Part shown: positions 39,280 through 50,284 of the stretch, one piece after another
Numbering within the stretch: the first letter of the stretch is position 1
Layout of the letters: each line of letters begins with the position of its first letter
NCBI GenBank assembly: GCA_032718565.1
Contig: JAVGVS010000010.1
Span: 3,910,318 to 3,974,317, forward strand
Source of the DNA: Distichodus sexfasciatus
Taxonomy: Eukaryota; Chordata; Actinopteri; Characiformes; Distichodontidae
DNA length: 64,000 nt
Reading direction: 5' to 3'
Made by a program: the position numbers and the translations under genes
Notes under the pieces: generated by a model
Databases searched by the model: none
Told to the model about the DNA's origin: nothing
The model's input: only the letters and a program-made list of their open reading frames with translations

Positions 39280-40261
39280 TCCCTCCCTCCGCCTCCTCCA
39301 CTTTTCTCCTCTCCTCTCACATCCTCTCACTCTCGGAAAGTGTGTGTATGTATGTGAGAGCGTGTGTACACATATTTGGCCGTTTGTGAGGACCTGACTG
39401 TCTCCTAAAAAGATAGAAAAATGATGATTTGGGGCCTTCTTATGTATGTGAGGAGCGATAAGGAAAAAGCGATTTTACAGAAAACTTCCATATTTTAGTT
39501 TAAAAACTAAGAAGTAAAAGAACTGATTTTGAGTCATTACGGGAGCCAATGGAAGCATCTCACAAGACAGTAATGCGAGTGTGTGTGTGAGTGTGTTTAG
39601 ACGAGGAGCCCAATGCTATTTCCTCCATTCGTCCCTAGTCAGTTGTAAATCACTGTCATCGTGCTCTGGTCTAAAGAGACAAACCGGCAGCTTTGCCGTG
39701 GAGTGTGTATATGTGTGGATGTGTGTTGCTGCGTCGTTTTGCCTATGCACGCTCTCGCCAGGAGTGGGAGATTGTGTGTGTTTGCTATGGTAAACACATT
39801 CTCACCGTTTGTCTGCCCTTGACCCGGAAAGAAGCAGCCAGATATTTTATCCTGGAGAAGCTGGAGATGGGAGCAGAGACGAGGTCGACACAGTCGCGTT
39901 TCTTATGAAAATACGTGTCAGGGGTTATTCTCATCTCTGCTGCCAAAACACTGGAAATGGAAAAAGCCGATCGCCACCCACCCCCCATTACTCTTAGCCC
40001 ACACCTGCAGCCAAAGTTGTGGGTAAATGTTTTATGCGGACTGAAGCCAAGTTTCCATCCAAATCGGAAATTCCATTACGTAGGGCTGGGCCACCATGAC
40101 CTCAAATGAATCTCACGATTAATTGAACATTTTACCTTGATTACGATTGATTAACAATTATTTGGTTTGGGTTTTTGTAGTTAGTTCTTCACTGCCATAC
40201 TTACTTAGAAAGGGCTATAGTTTTAAAAGGCTATTAAAGCTAGGCTACTGACTAATGGAAA

Positions 40262-40497
40262 TGTCTGAGCCTGTCCTGGAACTGTGGGCATGAGGGCGCC
40301 AACACACCTGTAGGGGTAATTTAGAGTAACCAAACAACCTACAAGGCATGCTTTTGGACTGTGGGAGGAAACCAGAGCACCTCTAGACACAGGGAGATCA
40401 AGAAAAACCACACAGAAAGGCCCTATGGCTGACTTGGGGATCAAACCCAGGACCTTCTTGCTGTGAGGTGACGGTGCTAACTACCATCCCACCGTCT
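40262..40497 (-). repeat. Family B reverse copy in intron 4
   Basis: The reverse-complement head (aaacccaggaccttcttgct, gtgctaactaccatcccacc) and body (aaggcatgcttttggactgt) are present. It lies 820 bases before exon 5. Its inverse partner lies 115 bases after exon 8. Confidence 0.72.
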
Positions 40498-41056
40498 GCC
40501 CTTTATGGAAAAGTGCATATTTTGTCATTATGGCTTGTATTGTATTACAGACAGCCATCGGAGGGCACCTCAGTGCTGTCTTGTGTCTCTCTTGTGTGGT
40601 ATGTCAGTCATTTCCCTTTTATTCCCTTTGCTTTCTTCCCAGAGTTCCCTAGTTTGTTTCTTTATCGGTCCCAGTTTAGTTCCCCATCCTCATTATTGTT
40701 TGTATCTGGTTAAGATTAATTAGCTCCCTGTTTAGGCATGTCTCTCCCTTGAATGTCTAAATAAAAGAGAAAATTGCTGTTTTGTGGCCGTCGTGCCTCC
40801 TTTATTTTTGCACCTGTGCAAAAGTTCTGCACCTGTGCCTCAGATTCCTGTTTCATGCCAGCTGTGGATAAAACACTTATTTTTCTGATTTTAATAACAA
40901 AAAGGAAACACACAGATGTAATGGGGCATATAGCGAGTCAAGTGAGAACATATATGAGTAGTATATTTTTAAGGGGTTGTGCACATGAATGCGCTAACAG
41001 AATTCTTTTTGAAAAAATATATTCACCGATTTTTTATAAATCTGGTATAAAAAGGT

Positions 41057-41240
41057 TTGAATCCCAGGCCACTACGTGCCACTAAGGTCCCCAAGCACAA
41101 CTCCTCAGGCACTGCCTTTGTTAGCAGCCCGCTGCTCCTTCACGGATGGGTCACATGCAGAGGTCACATTTTGTTGTGGTGCACTGTGTGCTGTGCTGTG
41201 GTGTGTTCACAATGACAAACAATCACTCACTTTCACTTTC
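41057..41240 (+). repeat. SINE family A, head-truncated copy in intron 4
   Basis: The body (gtccccaagcacaactcctc, gctgctccttcacggatggg) and tail (gacaaacaatcactcac) are present. The tRNA-like head is mostly missing. It ends about 75 bases before exon 5. Confidence 0.7.
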
Positions 41241-41316
41241 TTTCACTTTTATAGTATAGGTTTGGGATTAAATGTTCACTGCAGTCTAATTCCACTTTGT
41301 CCAATCGTCCCCACAG

Positions 41317-41440
41317 CCGGGTGTTTCCTGATGGACTGCCTGAAGAGTTCACCCTCGTCTTCACCCTGCTCTTGAAGAAAAAGAGCCTGAAGGATAACAT
41401 GTACCTTTTCCAAATATCAGACGAGCAGGGTTATCCTCAG
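41317..41440 (+). CDS. col16a1: col16a1 exon 5: TSPN domain, middle
   Basis: Acceptor tccccacag, donor gtaact; 124 nt, phase 2 to phase 0. It completes Asp88 and encodes RVFPDGLPEEFTLVFTLLLK, then a lysine-rich turn and MYLFQISDEQGYPQ (residues 88-129). The FP-GLP-EEF-LV-TLL signature is characteristic of TSPN domains and nearly identical to the type XVI version. Exons 5-8 lie within 4.4 kb and are flanked by inverted repeats (see findings). Confidence 0.96.
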
Positions 41441-42376
41441 GTAACTGCTGCCATTCTTTCCACTTTTTTTTCTTTTGTAAAACATCTTTTTTTCTAAATG
41501 TTACAACTGTTTTCACTCACCTGAGATCAGTGTCTTTGTGTAATTAGTCTGAACGATAAGTTGGCTTGCTGATCACCGAATTATCAGCATTATGATTATA
41601 GTTATCAGTTTTTCTATTTAAGGGAACCTTTGTTAAAATGAAAGCTGATTTACTCAACCATTATTAGTTGGTGTCATTGTGTAGCTTATCCACTAGAGGG
41701 CACACTATAACCCCACATTTGGCTTGTCTGTGTTTTTATACATGTGAGCCTCATTTATGAAAACTTTAATAGGTTGTGTTTGACTGTTCAAACTATTTAT
41801 TGATATCAATAACATTACACAATGAAAAACTAAATATGTGTTACCTACACATTTCAAATGTTATAATTTTGTGTTTCAGACAAAAACAAATATCATCTAA
41901 TATAGGGCTGGGCAAATCATTGGAAATTAATTGAAACTAACACTCAGATCCTCTTATTGATGTAATCTTGCCCATAATCAGTTATTTTGGAAACATAATT
42001 CCAGATATAATGTTCAATAAATTATGATATTGATTTACGTTGCCCAGCCCCAATCTCATATAGTTATTGATTGATATAGTTATTGGCCTAAAATGTGATA
42101 TTGATAGACACTTATTTTTTTTACTACTTATTTTTGTCACAAACTATTGACTGCTATTACAATTCCCAACTAGAGTTAAACCAGCCTTATATTAAAAATC
42201 ATTATTAAATTAGACATATTGAGATTCATACGGTATTTCACACTTGCTACATTTCGGAAAGCTAATGAACTTTTCACTTAAGTTGTAGTCTGTAACCTTT
42301 GGGGCAAAAGAAGGACGTCCCATTAAAATTGAATAAGTAAAAACTCTAATAATTCTCTGCCGTCTGCCTGCCACAG
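41441..42376. other. Intron 5
   Basis: 936 bases. It contains the short GGGCTGGGCAA MITE; the rest is AT-rich with no recognised signal. Confidence 0.85.
41905..42050. mobile_element. Short MITE with GGGCTGGGCAA ends in intron 5
   Basis: agggctgggcaa at the left and ttgcccagcccc at the right are inverted repeats around about 120 bp of AT-rich sequence. Single ends of the same family occur near 31690 (with shared tcagaacctctattcaatgt-type sequence), 40082 and 25951. Confidence 0.6.
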
Positions 42377-42658
42377 CTCTCGCTGGACTTGAACGGGCCA
42401 GAGGGTACGCTGACCCTGCGAGCGGCGGGTGTGGACGGGGTCGACACCCCGGTGGGGTGTGTGTTCAACGGGGAAGGTGTGGAGAAGCTGCTGGACCTGC
42501 GCTGGCACAAAGTGGCCCTGAGTTTGCAGAAGGATGCGGCAGCGCTGCACGTGGACTGCAGCTCCATCGAGACCAAGCCCCTGGAGGCCCGGGGTCACAT
42601 TCCCACCTCTGGACACACGCTGCTGCTGGTGCGAGCCAGCGATGCTGCTCCTGTGGAG
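42377..42658 (+). CDS. col16a1: col16a1 exon 6: TSPN domain, largest exon
   Basis: Acceptor tgccacag, donor gtgaga; 282 nt, phase 0 on both sides; residues 130-223. It starts LSLDLNGPEGTLTLRA. It has two cysteines, in VGCVF and HVDCSS, matching those of the human TSPN domain. LLDLRWHKVALSL carries the DLRWHK motif typical of TSPN and laminin-G folds. The exon is much more GC-rich than its introns, which makes it stand out clearly. Confidence 0.96.
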
Positions 42659-43430
42659 GTGAGAGGCAGAAAGTAGGGGTGGAAATCACCACCATATGAT
42701 ATTCTATTGATTCAGCGGACAGTTATCTGATTCAGTGGACAATGATCGCGGAACTTGATAATGCCAAATATTGAATCAATAGCGCATTGTGATGAAACTT
42801 GTGATTTACACCCGTATTACGTAAAGACACAGAATGGAAACAAGGACGCTTAATTTTTTGGCTTGTAGCTTTGATAATCCCTAGTGCACCCTTAATTACG
42901 CCAGCAGCTCACCTCTCTACATTGTTCCATGTTGATTACTTACCACATCAATTACAGTTTAATCAGAAATCTTGCATCCCGTGTGATGACTGTCTGCCGG
43001 CAGAGCCTTGAGCTTTTGTTTGAAAGCTGTGTGTGTGTGTGTTTGTGGCTGGGGGTCTTGTTTGTGTGTGTGTGTGTGTGTGTAGATGAATGACCACAGG
43101 CACTATTCCTCAAGACTAACGTAACCCAACTCTCAAAGCGTGTGACGAAACAAGAGCCTCTACCTACGTGTCTTAACAAGCTTCCACTATTATTTATTCA
43201 TCAGTTTCTTATTCCAGGCACTTAGTTGAATGAAGCACGCACTTACTCAGAATTACTGTCACTTATTGACGCCATTACTTCTGGGCCCTCTTGTGACTCA
43301 CCGCTGCTTTTATCTCTGCTTTTCTGACCTTCGTGCTTGCAATATTTGTTTCTTACACCAAACACCAGTAAGACCAAAAAGTAAGATCAAAAGAAAGAAC
43401 AAAATTGAACTTGTTTTTTTTTCCTGTTAG
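42659..43430. other. Intron 6
   Basis: 772 bases with two nearby TG runs (43028-43042 and 43066-43083). No other structure seen. Confidence 0.85.
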
Positions 43431-43511
43431 ATGGACATTCAGCAGGTGATGCTGTACTGCGATCCCTCTCTGGCCATCCAAGAGGCCTGCTGTGAGATTC
43501 CGGGAGCTCGG
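43431..43511 (+). CDS. col16a1: col16a1 exon 7: C-terminal strand of TSPN domain
   Basis: Acceptor ttttcctgttag, donor gtaaga; 81 nt, phase 0; residues 224-250. It encodes MDIQQVMLYCDPSLAIQEAC followed by CEIPGAR. The CDP and CCEI cysteines match type XVI (human YCDPELVLEEGCCEI) and probably close the TSPN disulphides with those in exon 6. Confidence 0.95.
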
Positions 43512-45634
43512 GTAAGAAGAGTTCAAACACAGCATCGCTAGAAAACGCGCCAAAAATTCACCTCCCAGCTTAAAATTGGTGAAATTCTGAACAATCACTT
43601 GCTGGCGATCAGCACCTAATGTTGTTGAATATCTTACTAAAATTAACAACTAACTTTACTAGCCTAACTTAGTAACTTATCAGTAGTGAAGCTACTTTAA
43701 AAACGCAGCTTTTGCAGTAACAAAATGACACATCCTTACAAAACAAAACAATTATTTTAGTCTCTTTACAAATATGGGTGCCAGGTGTTTCTGATTGGTG
43801 TTGAATTGGCATAACTGGTATCTGATAGGCTACCATGCTCGCTCACTGCATCTCATTGCCCACATCTGTTAGAGATGTATTTTGGTTAGCTTTTCTTCCT
43901 CTATTGATGAATGAGTTAAAATCAATAACTTTTCCAGAAGCCTGTGGTTCTGTGATTAGCACTGTTTCATTCTCAACGCTGGGTTGAGTGTTACTACATG
44001 TTGTGGTTTTGAGGCTGCAGAGTTGCTATTGAAAAATATGTGAGACCCTTCCAGAAGTTAATCAAATTATCACAGTCATGAGTGATACCAGAATGATATA
44101 TATACAGAACATATAAGGCATGTGGTATCCATATGTTTTTCTCAGGACTGTAGGCATGCAGCAGGAAGAATGTTGTTGCTGTGAACGTTGCCATGTGGAA
44201 TTTATTTGCTTTCAGGGCTAGTTCATGAGAATTTTCATTGTGAAATTTGTATCGGCCTTTGTGCCGTTTTGAAATGTCGGCTTAAAATTAATTTTAGCAA
44301 GTGGACTAATATGTGCCATTTGAACTTGGTTTTAGAGGCTTAGGAAATGATTACTCGGTTTCGCTTGGGCGCACGGCACCCAAAATCTCGGTTTTTAAAG
44401 GATTCGGGAGAAAGTGAGACTGCCTTGTGTAGAGAAATGAGTCTCATTACGCATTGGACATGCACCGCATTTCAACTGAATTATGCAGTAAGATGAGAAT
44501 TGTGGCCTGGCTCCCGTGCGGGAAATCGGTAGGCTGATATATTTTTTGATTTGGGCTATCTCCGGGGGTCCTCATTTTTCCGGCGTTGCTGGGTGATAAA
44601 GCTGGTGCTCGTGGTGTTCATCACAGCTGGTGCGAAGGCAGCGCACGCATTTAAAAACTCCAGCGGGGAGCCGTGGTGAGCACACCTGGTGCCTCACACA
44701 AAAAGGAATGGGTCCAAAAATAAATGTCAAAATGTCAAAACAACGCTTTTAAACCACGGATCGAGTGGCGGTCGAACGCGGTGTGCGCTTTCATAGAGAT
44801 GTCCCGGGAGCCATTCTGATATTGAGCATCAACTTTTGTTCCCCTCCAGGATTAGGAACAGGGCATATCTTTCTATTTTTTTTTTCTGAATTAAGCAATG
44901 CCGAGCTCTCTGGATTGTTAAGATTCACTGAAATGTTCCACTCCCACTGAGCTTAAGATCATGTGAAATGTATCCAAACCTCCGGATGTGGTCTAGAATG
45001 GTAAAAAAAATAAAACAAAGAGCCGGCAAGGCCACGGCAGAGTGGGAATTACTCGTTCTGCTTTGACAGCTTGGTCCTTTATCTGATCAGAAAATATTCG
45101 AGGGCTGTGAAGAGCCCAAGGATGTTAGATAAACAGCTGTACTCCAGGTTTTTGTCTATTAATGCTTCAAGTATTTATAGGAAGTGTTATTTAAGGCATT
45201 GTAATTGTGCCACTAAAGCCATTAAGAGATTTAGGATCTTTTTCCATAAGACTCCTCTCAGTCAAGCATTTTAATGAGCCCTTTTTAATGAGAAAGAACC
45301 TGGCAAGGCTTCCCCCGAGTGAGGTTGCGTCGGGGCATCAGCTCAGGGCTCCCCGCGAGCGACAGTTAAAATGGAAACAAGGGCAACGCTTGCCCCTGAA
45401 CAAACGTTTTAGCAACAGTGCAGGAAAGGAGTCACTTTGACGCGTTTCCAGAAGGGAGAAAAGAGACGCTTGTGATGTGGTATCTTGGAGACACTGCTGA
45501 TGATACGTTTTAGACCCTCATAACATTTTTTGTAAGAGTAGTAGCCAAATATATTGGCAGCTTGTAGGACTTGGTAAATGTCTAATTACATTTTGAATTT
45601 ATTTGTGTGACCCTTGATCTCTGTTTCTCCTCAG
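43512..45634. other. Intron 7
   Basis: 2.1 kb, free of recognisable SINEs or MITEs, unlike introns 4 and 8 on either side of this exon cluster. The stretch at 45190-45280 has attaagagatttag- and attttaatgag-type motifs and could be conserved non-coding sequence; unproven. Confidence 0.75.
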
Positions 45635-45709
45635 TGTCCCCCAGATGCCCCCAAGAGTCGGCGTGCAGCTGAGAACCAGGTGGAGTTTGAGCCCAGACAC
45701 CTCGGCGAG
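45635..45709 (+). CDS. col16a1: col16a1 exon 8: NC11 linker after the TSPN domain
   Basis: Acceptor ctcctcag, donor gtaagc; 75 nt, phase 0; residues 251-275. It starts CPPDAPKSRRAAENQ, matching human CPPETSKARRDTQSN, and ends in an acidic, basic, probably unstructured stretch. A paired-basic KSRR sequence is present; I do not claim it is processed. A 9.25-kb repeat-rich intron follows. Confidence 0.9.
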
Positions 45710-45824
45710 GTAAGCAGTTCCACTATGTACAGCCTTTCCGTAAGTTCAGTTCACTTTTAGGTCACTTAATGCGAGAAATTAAAAAATGCATTGTTTTTAA
45801 TTTAACAAGTATGATTTCTGTGTG

Positions 45825-46193
45825 GGGGCAGCGCGATGGTGCAGTGGTTAGTGTTAGTGGTTGCTGCCTCACAGCGAGAAGGTCCTGGGTTCGATCCCCG
45901 GGTCGGCCGCGGGGCTTTTCTGTGTGGAGTTTGTGTGCTCTCCCCGTCTTTGTGTAGGTTTCCGCCGGGCGCTCGGGTTTCCTCCCACTGACCAAAAGCA
46001 TGCAATATAGATTGGCGAGTCTAAATTGGCCCTGTAAGGTGTCAGTGAGAGTGTGAGTGTGTGTGCCATGCCCAGGGTTGGTCCCTGGTTGGTCCCCAGG
46101 CTGGCGCCTGCCCAGGGTTGGTCCCCGCCTTGCACCCCTTAGTCCCATGTGACCCCGGTTGGGATTAAGCGGTTTGGAAAATGAATGAATAAA
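45825..46193 (+). repeat. Family B full copy in intron 8
   Basis: It is complete from gcgcgatggtgcagtggtta to taagcggtttggaaaatgaa and tgaat. It has two small internal duplications: gttagtg in the head and a repeated ggtccc / gcccagggttggt unit at about 46070-46125. Confidence 0.77.
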
Positions 46194-46565
46194 ACTATGA
46201 CTTATTTCGTTCAGCTAATTAAATGGATCATTTGCAGTGAAAGATATATCAGTTTGATCTGCTGATTAAGGGGCTAAACAACGTTCACAAATCTTTTAAT
46301 TTTTAATGGAACACATACTTAATGAAATCATCAATCTACATGGAGTAGAGGTGACCGCTTCCTTTTCATACTCTTGATGTTTGTTTTTGCATCTTTAATA
46401 GAAAAGTTACAGGTTGGTATAGAAACGTTGTCGTTCAATGAAAAAGCTTTACATCTTTATTGCTCATAATTTCCTCTTCTCTTAGAGGGGTTTGACAAAC
46501 CTGTGGTTGCAAACTTCATCCCATTTTGCCCCGGCAGAAAGAGCGAAGGCCAGTAATAGCCTGTA

Positions 46566-46569
<4 letters not shown>

Positions 46570-46604
<35 letters not shown>
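46570..46604. repeat. GT microsatellite in intron 8
   Basis: About seventeen perfect GT units. Confidence 0.9.
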
Positions 46605-46606
<2 letters not shown>

Positions 46607-46863
46607 ACACAAAGCTGTATGGACACAGATGCTCACATCAGAGGCCCATCTGCAGCCCGGGTCTTATGCACAGAATCTGAAGAAAACTCTTAGGTTCTGT
46701 GTTGCTTGCTCTTGCTCTGTTCAGACTGGAGACAAGACAGCAGTCTGGAAACAGATGGAGATGAGGAACTGAGGCGCAGCACTGTCAGATGCTGATGTTT
46801 CACGTTGCTATATTTAACACTTTAATGTAAACCAGTTTGATTAATAAATAGAAAATGAAATTT

Positions 46864-46924
46864 AATACTACTACTACTATTACTACTACTACTACTACTA
46901 TACTACTACTAATAATAATAGCGT

Positions 46925-46972
<48 letters not shown>

Positions 46973-47170
46973 CTGTATGATTATTTTCAAATTTAATTAT
47001 TATTATTGTGTAATAATAATAATATTAATATGTGTGTGAAATTATCTCTAAAGAAACATTGAAACTTACCACTGTACAGACTTGAAATTAATATACCAGC
47101 AAAAATATATTATATTATTATATTAATTATATTATACCAATATAAAAATATAATAGAATGTAAAAAGCAG
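46864..47170. repeat. Compound ACT/AAT microsatellite and AT-rich block in intron 8
   Basis: ACT units (46866-46910) pass into AAT units (about 46908-46972), followed by AT-rich sequence with tattat and taatta runs. Confidence 0.85.
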
Positions 47171-48230
47171 TATGCAAATATCTCCACAATAAGATCTAAT
47201 GAAAGGGCAAATTCAAAAGGTACATTTTCAGCTTTTTTTAGAAACTAATTATAGCAGGAGTGTGTTGAATATTGAGCCTTAATTTGTTCCAGATCTTTGG
47301 AGCATAAAAGCAAAATGCTGCAGTGTTTTTTTGTGTGTGTGGCTTATTCCAGGAAGGGTTAGTAAGCCAGCACTTGATGACCTCAAAATTGGGTCTGGAA
47401 CCTAAGGTGATCAAGGCAATTAGGATCCATTTTTGTTACAGGGAGAGTGATTAGTAATAAATGAGGTGGAGTTCCACAGGCTTTGGAGCGAAACCCTAAT
47501 CGTGCAGACGTTAGAGTCTGACCGGATGGAGTTGAGTAGCTCTGCATTACGACTTGCTTTATGAGTCACGTGATTAGAGACATGGTTAGAAACACACACA
47601 GACTGAGATGAAAAGAAAACTGTAAAGACACACTTTCACAAGCGCTGAATCTTCCATATTCCACATCTTTCCTTGTATTTCTTTTTGCTTTCTCCTGTCC
47701 TCATCTTCTCCCCCTTACATTAGGTTCCACATTTTGTCTGGGCTTCATTTTAACTCTCTTTTTTTTTTTTGTCTGTTTTGCATTCAGAGGGGATTATTGG
47801 TCCCAACTCATCCGTCTTTCCCCCTGTTTGTTAATGACTTGTGCATGTCTCGTTCTCTGCTGCAGTCAGTCTACAGTGACCCTGTATGAACTCAGAATTT
47901 CTCTCACTTTAAACAATGATTGATGTTATGGTTTTATGGTGCCTTGAGGTATGAATTGGAAACTGTGATCTTCTTTGTAGCTTTCTGATAAAAAAATAAA
48001 GCAAAGACTTCAGCTTTAAATGATAGTGGAAATGTTACAGCTTAATCAGAGGTTGAAAAAATGAATACATTTGGTCATAATATAAATTTTTCAAAAATTA
48101 ATTGAAAAACAAATTACAGTGCAAGTAGTCTTCTAAAGGAAAATAGAAGCTGAAAGCTGTATTAATTATCACAAATAAAAGGCTTTGTAATGGCAGTTAA
48201 ACCATTTATCTGATTAATTATTTTACAGGC

Positions 48231-48562
48231 AGCACGGTGGCTCAGTGCTTAGGCCTGACAGCAAGAAAGTCCTAGGTTTGATCCCTGGTCGGCTGTAGGG
48301 CCTCTCTGTGTGGAGTTTGCATGCTCTCCCCATGTGGATTCGTGTGGCTTTTCTCCTCGTGCTCCGGTTTCCTCCGACAGTCCAAAAGCATGCAATATAG
48401 GTTGATTGGTGAATCTAAATTGTTTGTGTGAGTGTGTCTGCCCTACGGTTGTGTTGGCGCCCGCCCAGCATTGATCCCCGCCTGGTGCCTGTAGTCCCGG
48501 GATAGGCTCCGATCCCTGCGACCCTGATAGGGATTAAGCGGTTCTGAAAATGAAATGAAATA
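48231..48562 (+). repeat. Family B copy in intron 8
   Basis: It runs from gcagcacggtggctcagtgc to gggattaagcggttctgaaa. The head has lost some bases (gcttaggcctgacagcaag). Confidence 0.75.
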
Positions 48563-48989
48563 TTTTACAGCTGAATTATTGATATATTCCAACCCCCAGA
48601 CTAACTAGACAATGTTAGGTGTAGGAGGTTTAACGTTCAGAATGAATTCTAGTATTAACAAGTGCAAAAAAATCAAAGACGAGCATCATCAACGTGACCT
48701 TGTTTGCCAACAGGTTAACATGAACTTTACAGTGCTGTTAACGGCAATATTGTAGACAGTTGTCTAAAGCATGAAGCGGTCGGTCAATGAGATCTACAAG
48801 GTATCAACGCGACATACTGGCATAACTACTTTTAAAATTAGACAACTCCAAGGTGGTGGGAATGAGAACCTGCTTTAGGGTTGAGTATGCATTCAACTTC
48901 TTTTCTTCTATCAAATCTTCCCATACTTTCAAAAGTTTTGGCGTCAGTGTTGTGTTCTTCTTTATTAGTACAGAATCCACTCATTCTGT

Positions 48990-49172
48990 ACAATGAGTGT
49001 TGGTGGCCTAGTGGTTTGGACACTCTCCTCTGGACCAAGAGATTGTGGGATTGAGTCCCACCTCTGGCATTACTTTCTCTGGGTAGTTGGTAGCGTAAAG
49101 GTTGGCGAATTGGCCCCATGATTAGAAGGTCGCTGGTTCAAAGTCCCGGACCAATAAAGGTATCCATCAACA
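48990..49172 (+). repeat. Two tRNA-like SINE heads in tandem
   Basis: At 48990-49078 a family C head has an A-box-like tggcctagtgg and a B-box-like gggattgagtccc. It is followed immediately by a family A head (gtagttggtagcgtaaagg, then gtcgctggttcaaagtcccg) that stops at about 49172 without its body. Both heads read in the same direction. Confidence 0.6.
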
Positions 49173-50284
49173 TTGGGATACTTTCACCACTTTTGCGTCA
49201 CACTGCTATTTACCAAAACTATTTATCAGCAACTGAACTGCACTGCAAACCAGGTGTAGACAGTCCTAAGTCCAGCAATTATGGTACTTTAGATTCTGAA
49301 GTACTCTTTTGCAGATTGAAGCCATATGGAATGTGTTGTGCAATGCATATTGTCTCTTAGCTAAGGAAAACAAATAGTGTAGACCAACTTAGATTACAAG
49401 AAGTTTCATGATGGATATGGAGCATCATTAATCAATTGTTCATAAGTAGACATTTCTTCTTGAAACCCATTTAGACCGTTTTCACAAAGATTTTGACGTA
49501 CACCAATGTTTTCCTACTTGAAATTTGTTCTTAGGGAGGAACAGAATCTACAAACATTGAAGAGCACTTTATAATAACAAATTTATGAAAAGTTTTCACT
49601 GGCTGGCTGAGCTGGTTTTGAACCAAATCTAACATGAAAGCATCCAAAGTACGTCTTACACTGGTCACAGTCACACACAAAAATAGGTTTTAGCCAGCAA
49701 AAGCCAGGCTGCAAAGAAGCCTCTCTTTGTAATTTAGTGAAGCTCTGTGGTGTCCTGATCCTTAAGTGATAAGTTTTAGAGGATCTGACTGCATAGGGTT
49801 AGTGTCCCGTTGTTGTGCCCAGAAAAAAAGAAAGCAGTAGTTTCAGCTGCCAGCTAAAGAAGTGGGGCGTAAGAAAAATATGTCCACAAAATTTAGTGTG
49901 CAGGGAGGAAAAACAGTGCAAATAAATCAGAACCACTTTGACTGTGGAATACTGAGAACTGCTGTAAACGATCTGCAGATGCCAGCCCTACACTGGAACT
50001 CTCAATATTTATTTATTAATCAATTATTTTCAATTTTCTGAGGTAGAGTGAACTGTGCAGATGTGAGCATGGAGTGGCTAGTGTTTTTTTTCTGTGTGGG
50101 GAGCAGTGAGCATGGGTCATTAGTGGGTTAATAGAGATGTGAGTTTCTGAGAGAGCTCTTGCTCTCAGCTGTTCTCTCACATCCGCCATTTGTTTGCTCC
50201 ATTACCAGTATACACACATGCACCTTTAATCATTTCCAGAGGGCTTCGGGTTTGTGCCAAAACCCACACACAGACACACTCGCA

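Larger units (their letters stand above)
35228..41316. other. Intron 4
   Basis: 6.1 kb. It holds a Tc1-type element with nested MITE (36296-37299), a repeat at 37350, a CA run at 38193, the polypyrimidine tract at 38310, TG and CT runs near 39147 and 39248, SINE B (reverse) at 40262 and SINE A at 41057. No extra exon was found. Confidence 0.8.

Noticed and set aside
45825..46193. Possible coding exon near exon 8 (open frames on both strands)
   Set aside because: This is a family B SINE with many copies in the window. The frames repeat in other copies (for example at 28826 and 53357).
46569..46772. Candidate exon after a GT repeat (ag acceptor at about 46607, frame starting with a polyVal-Cys run)
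   Set aside because: The acceptor-like ag is part of the GT repeat's edge, with no pyrimidine tract. The peptide lacks similarity to the missing NC11 segment, and no good donor is seen.
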